From NCBI RefSeq assembly GCF_002243345.2, contig NZ_CP022655.2, positions 5,016,001 to 5,080,000 of the forward strand: a stretch of 64,000 bases of DNA, in the 5' to 3' direction. Shown piece by piece: positions 41,991-50,825 of the stretch (positions are counted from its first letter, which is position 1; the number at the start of each line of letters is the position of its first letter). This stretch comes from Paenibacillus sp. RUD330 (GTDB lineage Bacteria; Bacillota; Bacilli; Paenibacillales; Paenibacillaceae). The notes beneath the pieces were generated by a model. That model was not told where the DNA came from. It saw only the letters and a list, made by a program, of their open reading frames with translations, and did no database searches. The translations under genes were made by a program, and so were the position numbers.

Positions 41991-43147
41991 CTCTTCGTTT
42001 CCTGACGCAGGTACTGGACAATATGTTGCGCCGGCTTGCGGGCCTCCTGCTGGAGCTTGTCGATCGCAGCCGCCTTCTCCGCTCTCCAGCCGTCTCCGCC
42101 ATCCAGAAGCCGCTCGGCGGCATCCGCGAAGGCGGCGGCGTCCATGGCTTCCGTCGTGGCGATCGGGCCATCGCCGAGGCGGGCCAGAAACTGGTCGATT
42201 TTCGGATCATAGCTCAGGCCGAGCATCGGCACACGGCGGCCGGCCGCGTAGATGAGCGCGTGCAGGCGCATGCCGAGCAGCATGTCGCAGCGGCTGACCT
42301 CCAGCAGCATCGCCTGGGGGTCGTCGCCCGGGGCGGCGAGCTCGGCGGAGCTGCCGGCGCCGAGCGTCCCGAGCCGTTCCATGACCTGGCGGGATGCCTC
42401 CGCATCCGCCGGGGTGTGGAACGGGAGGAAGCGCAGGCGCACGGGCCGGCGCCGCGCAAGCTCCGCCAGCGCCTCCGCCGCGCGGTCCAGGTCGGCTCCG
42501 TCCTTGCGCCAATGGCGCAAGGATACGCCGACGACCGGCGCGCCGGCCGCCGCGGCGGAGCCGCCGCCTGCCGCTGCCTGCGAGCCTTGCGGCAGCGGCA
42601 GGCCCATGACCGGATCGGGCACGACATCGATCCGCTCATGCGGCACGCCCATCCGCGACAGCAGCGCCGCGGATTCGTCGTCGCGCACGGATACGTACGC
42701 GCTGCGGGCCATCACATGCCGGATGAGGCCGTCCATCCGGCGGTTCAGCACAGGGCCGATGCCCTGCGCGTAGATGAACACCGGCTTGCCGAGCAGCTGG
42801 GCCAGCTTGATGATTCCCGTATAGTAGGGAATCGTCTTGCCGCCCGTCACGTCCTGCAGCAGGCTGCCGCCGCCGCTGATGAGGCCGTCGCAGCCGGCGA
42901 TGACCCTCAGCAGCTCAAGCGGCTTCATGCGATGCGCCGCCTTGACGCCGTACATCTCCGCCGTCCACGCCGGGTCTCCGGAGAGCACGACAGGATCGAT
43001 TTCCACGCCCTGGGCTTCTCCCTCGGCGCGAAGGGCGAGCAGGATCGACTTCAGAACCGCTTCGTCGCCGCTGTTGCGGAAGCCGTAATAGCCGGAGATG
43101 ACGATCTTCTTGCGGATCGGGGAGACAGAACCTGCGGTGTCAGCCAT
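41987..43147 (-). CDS. csaB: Polysaccharide pyruvyl transferase CsaB
   Basis: CsaB adds a pyruvate ketal to ManNAc in the secondary wall polymer, which makes the ligand recognised by SLH domains. The 386 residues show the family motifs GYYGFRNSGDEAVL, LISGGGSLLQD and VRDDESAAL, and a C-terminal conserved LHALIYAAG. It overlaps both neighbours: eight bases with the DUF5693 gene and four with tagA. Three SLH proteins are encoded within 21 kb, which makes the role coherent. GGGAGAG lies eight bases before ATG 43147. Confidence 0.95.
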   Translation of the reverse strand: MADTAGSVSPIRKKIVISGYYGFRNSGDEAVLKSILLALRAEGEAQGVEIDPVVLSGDPAWTAEMYGVKAAHRMKPLELLRVIAGCDGLISGGGSLLQDVTGGKTIPYYTGIIKLAQLLGKPVFIYAQGIGPVLNRRMDGLIRHVMARSAYVSVRDDESAALLSRMGVPHERIDVVPDPVMGLPLPQGSQAAAGGGSAAAAGAPVVGVSLRHWRKDGADLDRAAEALAELARRRPVRLRFLPFHTPADAEASRQVMERLGTLGAGSSAELAAPGDDPQAMLLEVSRCDMLLGMRLHALIYAAGRRVPMLGLSYDPKIDQFLARLGDGPIATTEAMDAAAFADAAERLLDGGDGWRAEKAAAIDKLQQEARKPAQHIVQYLRQETKR

Positions 43148-45287
43148 TGGCAGCTCTCTCCCGCGGCCAGAATTTCCGTACGAGCCATTCCCCGATCTGC
43201 CATACGGCGATCAGGATCAGGCCGATGACGACTCCGATGCCGAGCCCCAGCAGGATGCGGATCAAGGAAATGTGGATCGGCGTATGGATGTGCGCGAACG
43301 TGTCGACCATGGACAGCTGGCCCATGGAACCTACAATTAGCAATACCCAGGCGGCGCGGTAGCGAAGCGCCAGGAACAATCCCAGCAGCATGAGCGGATG
43401 CGCGAGGAGGAACTCCTTCGTGCGCGGACGAACGCCGAACGTCGTCTCCAGCACGTTGCGGAACATCAGCTCCAGCGACGAAGCCGTTCCGGAATTGCCC
43501 GTGCGCGACAGATAGTACAGCCCGGCAGCGCCGATGACGGCGACCGCGACGCACCACAGAATCGTGATTTGCAGCCCGAGCACCCGCCGCAGGCTGAGCC
43601 AGGCCGACTGGCCCGTGAACAGGAACAGGTAGACGGCGGTCAAGCCGATCGGCGCCAGATGGAGCAGGCTTACGCCGCGGAACTGCTCCAGCACGAGGCT
43701 GTAAGTCATGCTGTTGAGCAGCCCGATCACGATCGGGATGGCCAGCATGCTGATCAGCGAGGCGACGGCCAGAATGCTCAGCGCCATCGTCAGGCGCCGG
43801 CCGGCCGAGAGGCCGCGGAACACCCAGCGGGTGCCGGCTTGTCCGAGCCCTCCCAGCATGCCGCTCCAAGGCGACAGCTGGAACGAGCGGTCCGCGCCTT
43901 CGCCGGCCGCGGAAGCCCAATCGCCTCCGACCGGCCGCCGCTGCCCTTCCGTATGGGAGCGGATCCGGTTGATCGCCCAGATCATCGCCAGCGTCGGAGC
44001 GCTGATTGCGGCGCCGAGCGCCAATCCCTGCTCCATGAGAGAGCTGTTCAGGACATACAGCCCGGCGCTGCCGGCGAGGCCGAGCAGGAAGGCGATCAAG
44101 GCCAGGCCGTTGAAGAAGGCTCCGGCAAGCAGCGCGATCAGGCTGACCGCCCCGAGGGCGACGACCGCTTTGAGCGCCTTCATCCAGCTTGGATAGGAAC
44201 GCTCGAACGCATGGGCTTCGCCGGAAGGGAACCCGAACGAATCCAGCTTGGCGATCGCTCCGTCCGGCCCGTCAAGCGACTTGTAGAGATTGTCCATCGG
44301 ATCCGTGACCGTCCCTTTTTCCAGGTTGGCGGAAGGAGCCGCGTTGAGGTAGAACATGCGGATGTTGCGGTCTTTGGCCGCAAGCAGGAAGCGGTCGGCG
44401 ATGACGTCCGGCTTCAGGGCGGCGGCGTCTTTGTCCGAGAGGGAATAAAGCCGCGTAACGTTATAGTGCGTCAGATAGGCCAGCGTATTCAGGCCCGACT
44501 GGGGTTTTTTGAGATTTTCGATGGCGGTGATGCCGATTCCGTACTCATTGAGCTTCTGGGCAAAATGAGTCAACGACTTGGCGGCCGCCTGATCGGCGAA
44601 GCCGGTGACCGCTGCGCCGTCGAACAGGATGCGGGTGACGCCGAGGCTCTTGAATCCGGCAAGCAGCGCATCCACGCGCTCCGGATCGTAAGGAATCCGG
44701 TCCGACAGACGCGGCAGCAGGCGGAAGCCGGCGTCATGCAGCTCCGTCAGCGCGAGCGGATCGGGAGCCATCGACTTCAGCACCGCTCCGGCCATCGGCG
44801 TCTCCAGCACGAGGCCGCGCTTGCCTTCTAGCTCCCACGGGCGCACGGCGATGCCGTCGCTTGTGAAGCGTTCGGTGATCATCGGCTCCAGAGCCGCCTG
44901 CTCCCTGGCTCCTTCAAACAGCAGGTACGTGTAGTTCTGCCCGGCAGGCGATGGCTTGCCCTGCAGCAGCGCCGCTTCCGCCTCGCTGTACAAGCCCAGC
45001 CTTCCCGCGTTCTCCAGCTCGTCCAGCCGGCTCTCGAACACCGAAAGCGTGCCGACGCCATGCGACTTCAGCTTTTGAAGCTCGCTCTTGATATAGTCGA
45101 CCGGACGGCTTTGATAGGACGCCACCAGCACGAGATCCGAATAATCGAACACGTACTCGACCTGCTTGGAGGTCTTTTCCATCTGCCACCGGTTAGCCCC
45201 GATGGGAATTGCCGCGATGACGCCGATCAGCGCCAGCACCCACATGATCCTGCGGGCCGCGCGGTTCCACTGCTGCCACTTCAACAC
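43140..45287 (-). CDS. DUF5693-family membrane protein, partner of csaB
   Basis: The 715-residue protein has one N-terminal membrane segment (residues 14-32), a large exported domain (to about 370; ESRLDELENAGRLGLYSEAEA, RILFDGAAVTGFADQAAAKS) and about ten membrane segments in the C-terminal half. This fits DUF5693, a family of unknown function that often sits before csaB. It might take part in exporting or modifying the polymer; this is inferred from context only. GTG 45287 has AAGGGG about 11 bases upstream. Its stop lies inside csaB. Confidence 0.82.
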   Translation of the reverse strand: MLKWQQWNRAARRIMWVLALIGVIAAIPIGANRWQMEKTSKQVEYVFDYSDLVLVASYQSRPVDYIKSELQKLKSHGVGTLSVFESRLDELENAGRLGLYSEAEAALLQGKPSPAGQNYTYLLFEGAREQAALEPMITERFTSDGIAVRPWELEGKRGLVLETPMAGAVLKSMAPDPLALTELHDAGFRLLPRLSDRIPYDPERVDALLAGFKSLGVTRILFDGAAVTGFADQAAAKSLTHFAQKLNEYGIGITAIENLKKPQSGLNTLAYLTHYNVTRLYSLSDKDAAALKPDVIADRFLLAAKDRNIRMFYLNAAPSANLEKGTVTDPMDNLYKSLDGPDGAIAKLDSFGFPSGEAHAFERSYPSWMKALKAVVALGAVSLIALLAGAFFNGLALIAFLLGLAGSAGLYVLNSSLMEQGLALGAAISAPTLAMIWAINRIRSHTEGQRRPVGGDWASAAGEGADRSFQLSPWSGMLGGLGQAGTRWVFRGLSAGRRLTMALSILAVASLISMLAIPIVIGLLNSMTYSLVLEQFRGVSLLHLAPIGLTAVYLFLFTGQSAWLSLRRVLGLQITILWCVAVAVIGAAGLYYLSRTGNSGTASSLELMFRNVLETTFGVRPRTKEFLLAHPLMLLGLFLALRYRAAWVLLIVGSMGQLSMVDTFAHIHTPIHISLIRILLGLGIGVVIGLILIAVWQIGEWLVRKFWPRERAANG

Positions 45288-45328
45288 GTTCCAGTTCGCC
45301 CCTTATCCACTCATACTTGAAAAGCCGG

Positions 45329-45357
45329 GCAGGGCGGGTAGACATCACCCGCCCTGC
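45329..45357 (-). terminator. Probable terminator of pgcA
   Basis: GCAGGGCGGGT/ACCCGCCCTGC stem (11 bp) followed on the minus strand by a weak GGCTTTTC tail, between pgcA and the DUF5693 gene. Confidence 0.6.
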
Positions 45358-45481
45358 GGCCCTTCACTGAACTTCCGAGCCGGCGCCTTGCGGTGCGCGG
45401 CTCCCGGCTCACTTCTATGCTCGGTGCGGTTGGTTGTCGATCCCGCTCCGCTATCCCTGACCCTGCCGTTGAACGTTCGGG

Positions 45482-47191
45482 TCAGGCCATGTCGTCCACG
45501 CGCTGCATGACGGAGCCGCGCAGCGCGTTCAGCGCTTTCTCCGCAGACTGCAGGGAATCCCCGCGGACCGCGAAGTAAACCTTGATCTTGGGCTCCGTGC
45601 CGGATGGCCTAAGCGTGAACCAGGAGCCGTCCTCAAGAATGTACTTCAGCACGTTCTCCTGCGGCAGGCCGTCCAGTCCGAGGCTGTAATCGAGAACCTG
45701 CGACACCTTGATGCCGCCGGCTTCCGTCGGAGCTTCCGAACGGAAGCTGTCCATGATGGCCCCGATCTTCTGGACGCCGTCCAGTCCCTTGAGCGTACGG
45801 GACTCCAGCCCCTCCAGATAATAGCCGTACTCGCCGTACAGCTCCAGCAGCACGTCATACAGCGTCTTGCCCTGCTGCTTGTAGAAGGCAGCCGCTTCGG
45901 CGATCAGCATCGCCGCCACGACGGCATCCTTGTCCCTGGCGTAGGTGCCCGTCAGGTACCCGTAGCTTTCCTCGTAGCCGAACAGGAACGTATGCGAGCC
46001 CGTCCGTTCGAATTCGGTCATTTTCTCGCCGATGTATTTGAAGCCGGTCAGCGTGTTGATGACCTCTGCGCCGTTGGCCTTGGCGATGTCCGCGCCCATC
46101 TCGCTCGTCACGATCGTCTTGATGACGGCCCCGTTCGCAGGCAGCCCGCCTCTTTCGCGCAGCTGGCTGAGCACATAATGGACCATGATCGCGCCGGACT
46201 GGTTGCCGGAGAGAACGACGTATTCGCCTTCGTTGTTCTTCACGACCGCGCCCATCCGGTCGGCGTCAGGATCGGTGCCGATGATGATGTCAGCGCCTTG
46301 CTCCTGCGCCTGCTTGATCGCCAGCGCGAACGCCTCGCGCTCCTCCGGATTCGGACTCTTCACCGTGCTGAAGCAGCCGTCCGGCTGCTCCTGCGACGGC
46401 ACGACGGCGACCGACTCGATGCCGATCTCCTTGAGCGCGCCGCGGACCGGATGGTTGCCGCTTCCGTGCAGAGGCGTATAGATCACCTTGATGTCGCGTC
46501 CCGCGCCGCGCTTGAGCAGGTCGCGGTTCAGGCTCTGCGCCGCCACGGCCTCGATGAAGTCCCGGTCCGCATCCTCGCCGAGCCACACGAGCAGCCCTTG
46601 CCGCTCCGCCTCTTCGCGGGCCATGCGCTTGATCTCGCCGAAGCTCGCCACCTTCTGGATCGCCGCGATCGCCTGCTCGGCCTCATGCGGCACGAGCTGG
46701 CAGCCTTCCGGGCCGTACGCCTTGTAGCCGTTGTACTCCGGCGGATTGTGGCTGGCCGTGATGACGACGCCGCCGCTCGCTCCCAGCGCGCGCACCGCGA
46801 AGCTCAGCTGCGGGGTCGGGCGCAGCGAAGGGAACAAGTACGTCTTGATGCCGTTGCCGGCCAGGACGAGCGCCGCCTCCAGCGTGAATTCCGGTGAGTT
46901 GTTGCGGGAATCGTGCGCGATCACGACCGAAGGCTTGTCCGTCTGACCAAGCAGCCAGTTCGCCAGTCCCTGCGTCGCCTTGCCTACCGTATAGGCGTTG
47001 AGGCGGTTCGTGCCGGCTCCCATGACGCCGCGGAGACCGCCGGTGCCGAATTCGAGATCACGATAGAACCGGTCGGTAATCTCCTTTTCGTCCCCCGCGA
47101 TTCCCCTCAGCTCTTCTTTGGTCGCCTCGTCGATCGTCGGATCCTCGAGCCAGGACTGATAGCGTTGTTGCGCAAGTTTCGTTACGGACAT
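45482..47191 (-). CDS. pgcA: Phosphoglucomutase/phosphomannomutase PgcA
   Basis: PgcA interconverts glucose-6-phosphate and glucose-1-phosphate, supplying UDP-sugars for wall polymers. The 569 residues have the alpha-phosphohexomutase features in order: substrate loop VIAHDSRNNSPEF, the phosphoserine loop TASHNPPEYNGYK, the metal loop GTDPDADRMG and the phosphate-binding LRPSGTEPKIKVYF. ATG 47191 has GGGAG about ten bases upstream; a longer frame to 47227 lacks a better site. Its position before the wall-polymer genes fits a precursor-supply role. Confidence 0.94.
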   Translation of the reverse strand: MSVTKLAQQRYQSWLEDPTIDEATKEELRGIAGDEKEITDRFYRDLEFGTGGLRGVMGAGTNRLNAYTVGKATQGLANWLLGQTDKPSVVIAHDSRNNSPEFTLEAALVLAGNGIKTYLFPSLRPTPQLSFAVRALGASGGVVITASHNPPEYNGYKAYGPEGCQLVPHEAEQAIAAIQKVASFGEIKRMAREEAERQGLLVWLGEDADRDFIEAVAAQSLNRDLLKRGAGRDIKVIYTPLHGSGNHPVRGALKEIGIESVAVVPSQEQPDGCFSTVKSPNPEEREAFALAIKQAQEQGADIIIGTDPDADRMGAVVKNNEGEYVVLSGNQSGAIMVHYVLSQLRERGGLPANGAVIKTIVTSEMGADIAKANGAEVINTLTGFKYIGEKMTEFERTGSHTFLFGYEESYGYLTGTYARDKDAVVAAMLIAEAAAFYKQQGKTLYDVLLELYGEYGYYLEGLESRTLKGLDGVQKIGAIMDSFRSEAPTEAGGIKVSQVLDYSLGLDGLPQENVLKYILEDGSWFTLRPSGTEPKIKVYFAVRGDSLQSAEKALNALRGSVMQRVDDMA

Positions 47192-47319
47192 GGACTCATC
47201 TCTCCCTTGAACTCTGCGTGATCTCATTTAATAAAGCAGGCCCGGTCCGAACATCTTCGTTTTGATGACGAATTCGGGCTCGATTTTGTTTTGGCCATTT
47301 GCTTTTCAGCGATAGAAGC

Positions 47320-47751
47320 CTACTTCGGATCCGTAAGCGCGAACATGATCTCGCCTTCGGCCACGACCTTGTCCCCGACCTTGGCGGTCGCCTGGCCTTT
47401 GCCGATGATGCCTTTCAGCCGGGTGATGGTCACCTCAAGCGTCAGCGTATCTCCCGGCACGACCTGGCCGCGGAAGCGGAATCCGTCGATGCCGGCGAGC
47501 ATGCCGATCTTGCCCCGGTTCGCCTCGACCTTGAGGATGGCGACCGCGCCTACCTGGGCCAGCGCCTCGACGATCAAAACGCCCGGCATGACGGGGAATC
47601 CCGGGAAATGCCCGGCGAAGAAAGGCTCGTTCATCGTGACGTTCTTGAGTCCGACGGCCCGCACGCCTTCCTCGAGCTCAACTATGCGGTCGATCAGCAG
47701 AAACGGCTGCCTGTGAGGAATGATCTCCATGATTTCATTGATATCCAGCAA
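47320..47751 (-). CDS. fabZ: 3-hydroxyacyl-ACP dehydratase FabZ
   Basis: FabZ dehydrates beta-hydroxyacyl-ACP in fatty acid elongation. With TTG at 47751 as start the product is 143 residues and begins [21 protein letters not shown], like other FabZ proteins; GAAGGGG lies seven bases before this TTG. The active-site His and Glu sit in [20 protein letters not shown]. The frame is open to 47811 without a good start. In Bacillus subtilis fabZ (ywpB) also lies next to flhP-flhO-mbl. Confidence 0.95.
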   Translation of the reverse strand: MLDINEIMEIIPHRQPFLLIDRIVELEEGVRAVGLKNVTMNEPFFAGHFPGFPVMPGVLIVEALAQVGAVAILKVEANRGKIGMLAGIDGFRFRGQVVPGDTLTLEVTITRLKGIIGKGQATAKVGDKVVAEGEIMFALTDPK

Positions 47752-48108
47752 AAAAATACCCCTTCCGCGGGCGAAAGCGCCCTTGTTCGTCAATCGCCGA
47801 CCGGGCTGCATGGAACCGGGGCCGGCGGGCTACACTATGCATGTCCTGAGCGAGCCTGCAGGTCGCAAAGGTTGAGATAGGAGGACAGGAAGCGGACCGA
47901 AGAGCCGCCGACTGTCCTTTTTATTGCGCGTAAAAAGGGGCGAAACTCCTCTTTCTGCCGCTAGATGCCTATGTATATCTTCGTTATTATACCTCCGCAG
48001 TGCCAAAAAAAAAACCGCCGCCCTTCCTATTTTCCACCATTTGCCTACATATTTCGCATCGATATGCCGTTAAAGGAACTATCATGGTTTGCAAAGGAGT
48101 GTCTTTCG
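47752..48108. other. Divergent region between fabZ and the plus-strand Ig-like gene
   Basis: No gene is convincing here. On the plus strand AGGACAG/CTGTCCT arms (47882-47918) enclose a GC-rich stem and are followed by TTTTTATTG, an intrinsic-terminator-like structure upstream of the Ig-like gene. A second short stem CCTTTTTA/TAAAAAGG lies just after. I found no clear consensus promoter for either direction. Confidence 0.5.
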
Positions 48109-50268
48109 TTGTCCTACCGCGTTACCATTCGTCCGCTGCTGTCCCTGCTGCTCGCGGCTGTCCTGGCGCTTGCGCTGCTCGCGCCTGCCGCGCATGCCGA
48201 AGATACGGTCACCTCGGTCAAGCTGACCGAAGGCTCCAAGCTTTCCCTCACCTACGGGGACGATCCATACGCGCTCGCGCTGTGGGCGTCCTACTCGGGC
48301 TCTTCCGCGACCAAGGATGTCAGCGCCTCGGCCGTATGGTCGACCTCCAGCTCATCCGTCCTGAAGGTCACGGGAGGCGTACTGACGCCCGTAGCGGCCG
48401 GAACCGCGACGATCACCGGCAAGTACAGCGGCTATTCCGCAGCGATCTCCGTTACGGTCACCTATCCTTATGCCAAGCTCCAGCTTCTGGCGGAGGACGG
48501 CAGCGCCGCTCCATCCACCTTGAAGGCACAGCTCGGGGACGACCTGACCTTCGGCGTTGTCGGCAAAAACGGCAATGAATCCAAGGATCTCGCCGACGAA
48601 GCCGTCTGGAGCAGCTCCAACACGGCGGCCGCAACGGTCGAGGACGGCAAGGTCACCCTCGTCGCGGCAGGCACATCCGTCATCAAGGCTTCCTACCGAG
48701 GCGTGTCCGCCTCCATTACGTTAACCGTGTCTTCCCCTTATCAATCCATCACGCTGTCGCCAAATTCTCTCCTTGATCTCACGGCAGGCGACGAGGCCAA
48801 ATCCTTGACCGCGACAGCTTCGCCGGCAGGCGGCGGCACGCCGGTCGATGTGACCGACGATGCTTCCTGGACGACCTCGTCGGCAGCTGTAGCCAAAGTG
48901 GACAAAGGCGTCGTGACGCCTGTCGGTCCCGGAACCGCGACAATCACCGCTTCCCTCTACGGATCCTCGGCCACCGTCAGCGTCGTCGTGCGCGCTGCCC
49001 ACGAAGCGCTGAAGCTGAGCGCCACGGCGGAGCTGAACCTGCTGCTCTCCGACAGTCCGCTTCAAGTAACCGCGTCGGCGCTCGATCCCAACAAGGAGCC
49101 GGCCGATGTGACGAAGAGCGCCGAATGGAGCTCCAGCGACGTCTTCACCGCTACCGTCGCTGACGGACTCGTCACGCCGAAGGCGGCCGGATCCTCCATC
49201 ATCAAGGTGGAATACAAGGGCCTCTCCAGAACGTTGAACGTCACCGTCTATCCGACCATCCTTTCGATCGAGACCGGCTCCGAACCGCTGACAAGCATTA
49301 CGGGCGACAGCGGCAAGCTGCCGACGGTCACCGGCAAGACGCTGGACGACTCCACGATCGCTGTCGACAAGCTCGTCAGCTGGACATCCGGCGATACCGA
49401 CATCATTGAAATCAAGGATGGCAAATGGTCCGCCAAAAAAGCCGGCAAAGCCGTCCTGAAGGCTGCGGTCGGCGGCCTCTCGGCGGAAGTGGAAATGGTC
49501 GTGGGCCTGAAGCCGCTGGCGCTTCTGCCCGAGCAGCAGACGATCAGCCTCGTCATCGGCAAGGACACTCCGATCCCGTCTCTGAACGTGACGTATACGG
49601 ATGGAACGGAAGAGGACGTCACGGCCAAGGCCGAATGGAAAACGACCGGCAGCTCCCTGCTTGTCAAAGGAACGACGCTGCGCGGACTGACCGCTGCGCG
49701 TACGTCGCTGACCGCCTCGTACCAAGGCAAGACCGTCTCGCTGCCTGTCGTGATCGAAGAAGAGCTGACCAAGCTCGCGGTGGAGGAATCCTCGCTCGTG
49801 CTGAATCCCGGCAAAAGCAAAACCGTCAAAGTCACCGGCACGTTCAAAAGCGGCACGACAAGCTCGCTCGCCTCGAAAATGACCTGGACCGTCGACAATG
49901 ACGATATCGCAAGCATCAAAGGCAGCTCCGCCAAGGGCCTCAAGCTCGGAACGGCCAAGCTCACCGGAACGTACCAAGGCAAGAGCATTACCGTCACGAT
50001 CGCCGTCAAGCCGAAGCTGAAGAGCCTCGTCCTGTCGGACAAAACCTTGCAGCTTGCTCCCGGAGCTTCCGCGCCGCTGAAGCTCAAGGCGTTCTACGAC
50101 AACGGCACGCAGGCGGAAGTCACCGCGTCGGCTGTCTGGACCTCCAGCAAGGAAGCCGCGGCGACCGTTTCCGCAGGCGGAGCCGTGACCGCCACAGCCA
50201 AAGGAACGGCTACGATCAAGGCCGCTTTTGAAGGCAAAACCGTAAGCGTAAGGGTCACCGTGAAATAA
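48109..50268 (+). CDS. Exported protein of eight bacterial Ig-like (Big_2) repeats
   Basis: This is the only plus-strand gene. The 719-residue product has a signal peptide (LLAAVLALALLAPAAHA) and then eight units of about 85 residues. Each has the Big_2 signature: a loop like VWSTSSSSVLKVTGG followed by VTPVAAGTATITGKY and a closing strand ISVTV. No SLH, sortase or enzyme domain is visible. The start is TTG 48109: AAAGGAGTG lies seven bases before it; frames further upstream lack this. It interrupts an otherwise Bacillus-like gene order and may have been inserted. A role as surface or matrix protein is likely. Confidence 0.88.
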   Translation: MSYRVTIRPLLSLLLAAVLALALLAPAAHAEDTVTSVKLTEGSKLSLTYGDDPYALALWASYSGSSATKDVSASAVWSTSSSSVLKVTGGVLTPVAAGTATITGKYSGYSAAISVTVTYPYAKLQLLAEDGSAAPSTLKAQLGDDLTFGVVGKNGNESKDLADEAVWSSSNTAAATVEDGKVTLVAAGTSVIKASYRGVSASITLTVSSPYQSITLSPNSLLDLTAGDEAKSLTATASPAGGGTPVDVTDDASWTTSSAAVAKVDKGVVTPVGPGTATITASLYGSSATVSVVVRAAHEALKLSATAELNLLLSDSPLQVTASALDPNKEPADVTKSAEWSSSDVFTATVADGLVTPKAAGSSIIKVEYKGLSRTLNVTVYPTILSIETGSEPLTSITGDSGKLPTVTGKTLDDSTIAVDKLVSWTSGDTDIIEIKDGKWSAKKAGKAVLKAAVGGLSAEVEMVVGLKPLALLPEQQTISLVIGKDTPIPSLNVTYTDGTEEDVTAKAEWKTTGSSLLVKGTTLRGLTAARTSLTASYQGKTVSLPVVIEEELTKLAVEESSLVLNPGKSKTVKVTGTFKSGTTSSLASKMTWTVDNDDIASIKGSSAKGLKLGTAKLTGTYQGKSITVTIAVKPKLKSLVLSDKTLQLAPGASAPLKLKAFYDNGTQAEVTASAVWTSSKEAAATVSAGGAVTATAKGTATIKAAFEGKTVSVRVTVK

Positions 50269-50280
50269 AGCCGCATATGC

Positions 50281-50324
50281 AAAAGCCGGAGCGAAGGCGC
50301 AATGCCTTTGCTCCGGCTTTTTTT
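50281..50324 (+). terminator. Bidirectional terminator after the Ig-like gene
   Basis: AAAGCCGGAGC/GCTCCGGCTTT stem with a GAAGGC/GCCTTT inner part and seven T on the plus strand. The minus strand also has TTTTG after the stem, so it can serve the EpuA-like gene too. Confidence 0.9.
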
Positions 50325-50384
50325 GCCGTGGACTTGAATCGGTGGCCACAAAAAAAACCGACCCCCGAAGGAGGCCGGATACAT

Positions 50385-50744
50385 CTAGGAATCCGCGAAG
50401 ATAAGGTCGTAAATATGCTTGTAGACGCCAAAGTCGAATGCATCGTCCATGCTTCCCTTGCCCAGGACGACGAAGCCCAGATAAAGGCCGCCTGTCAGCG
50501 CGCCGACGAACAGCGCCAGCACGATGACCTTGCGGGCGAACCACCATGCGGTGAACCGGCTGCGCCGCTTCGGCTTGGCCTTGGCTTTGGTCTTGGCTGC
50601 TGCCGGAGCGTCCGGCGAAGATGGTTCTGCCTCCCGGTCCCGCGGAGCTTGGCTGTCGCTCGGCCGGAAATTCTCTGCCGGACGGGACGCCGCCCCGCCT
50701 CCCGACATTCGGGTGTGGGATTCATTCTGCACCATGGTCATCAT
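50385..50744 (-). CDS. EpuA-like small membrane protein ('RNA polymerase beta-like')
   Basis: The 119-residue protein has a hydrophilic, disordered N-terminal half rich in Ala, Pro, Arg and Lys (KTKAKAKPKRRSR), one membrane segment (VIVLALFVGALTGGLYLGFV) and a short outer end (LGKGSMDDAFDFGVYKHIYD). This layout is that of the EpuA family, which databases often call 'DNA-directed RNA polymerase subunit beta' although it is not a polymerase core subunit. ATG 50744 follows GGAGG at six bases. It lies after flhP. Confidence 0.8.
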   Translation of the reverse strand: MMTMVQNESHTRMSGGGAASRPAENFRPSDSQAPRDREAEPSSPDAPAAAKTKAKAKPKRRSRFTAWWFARKVIVLALFVGALTGGLYLGFVVLGKGSMDDAFDFGVYKHIYDLIFADS

Positions 50745-50825
50745 CCTATTCCTCCGGAAGAGAAGCCTTCCGTAATCTATTGCGCGGCAGATTCCCACCG
50801 CGCCGCAGCATGGAGGAACAGGAAT

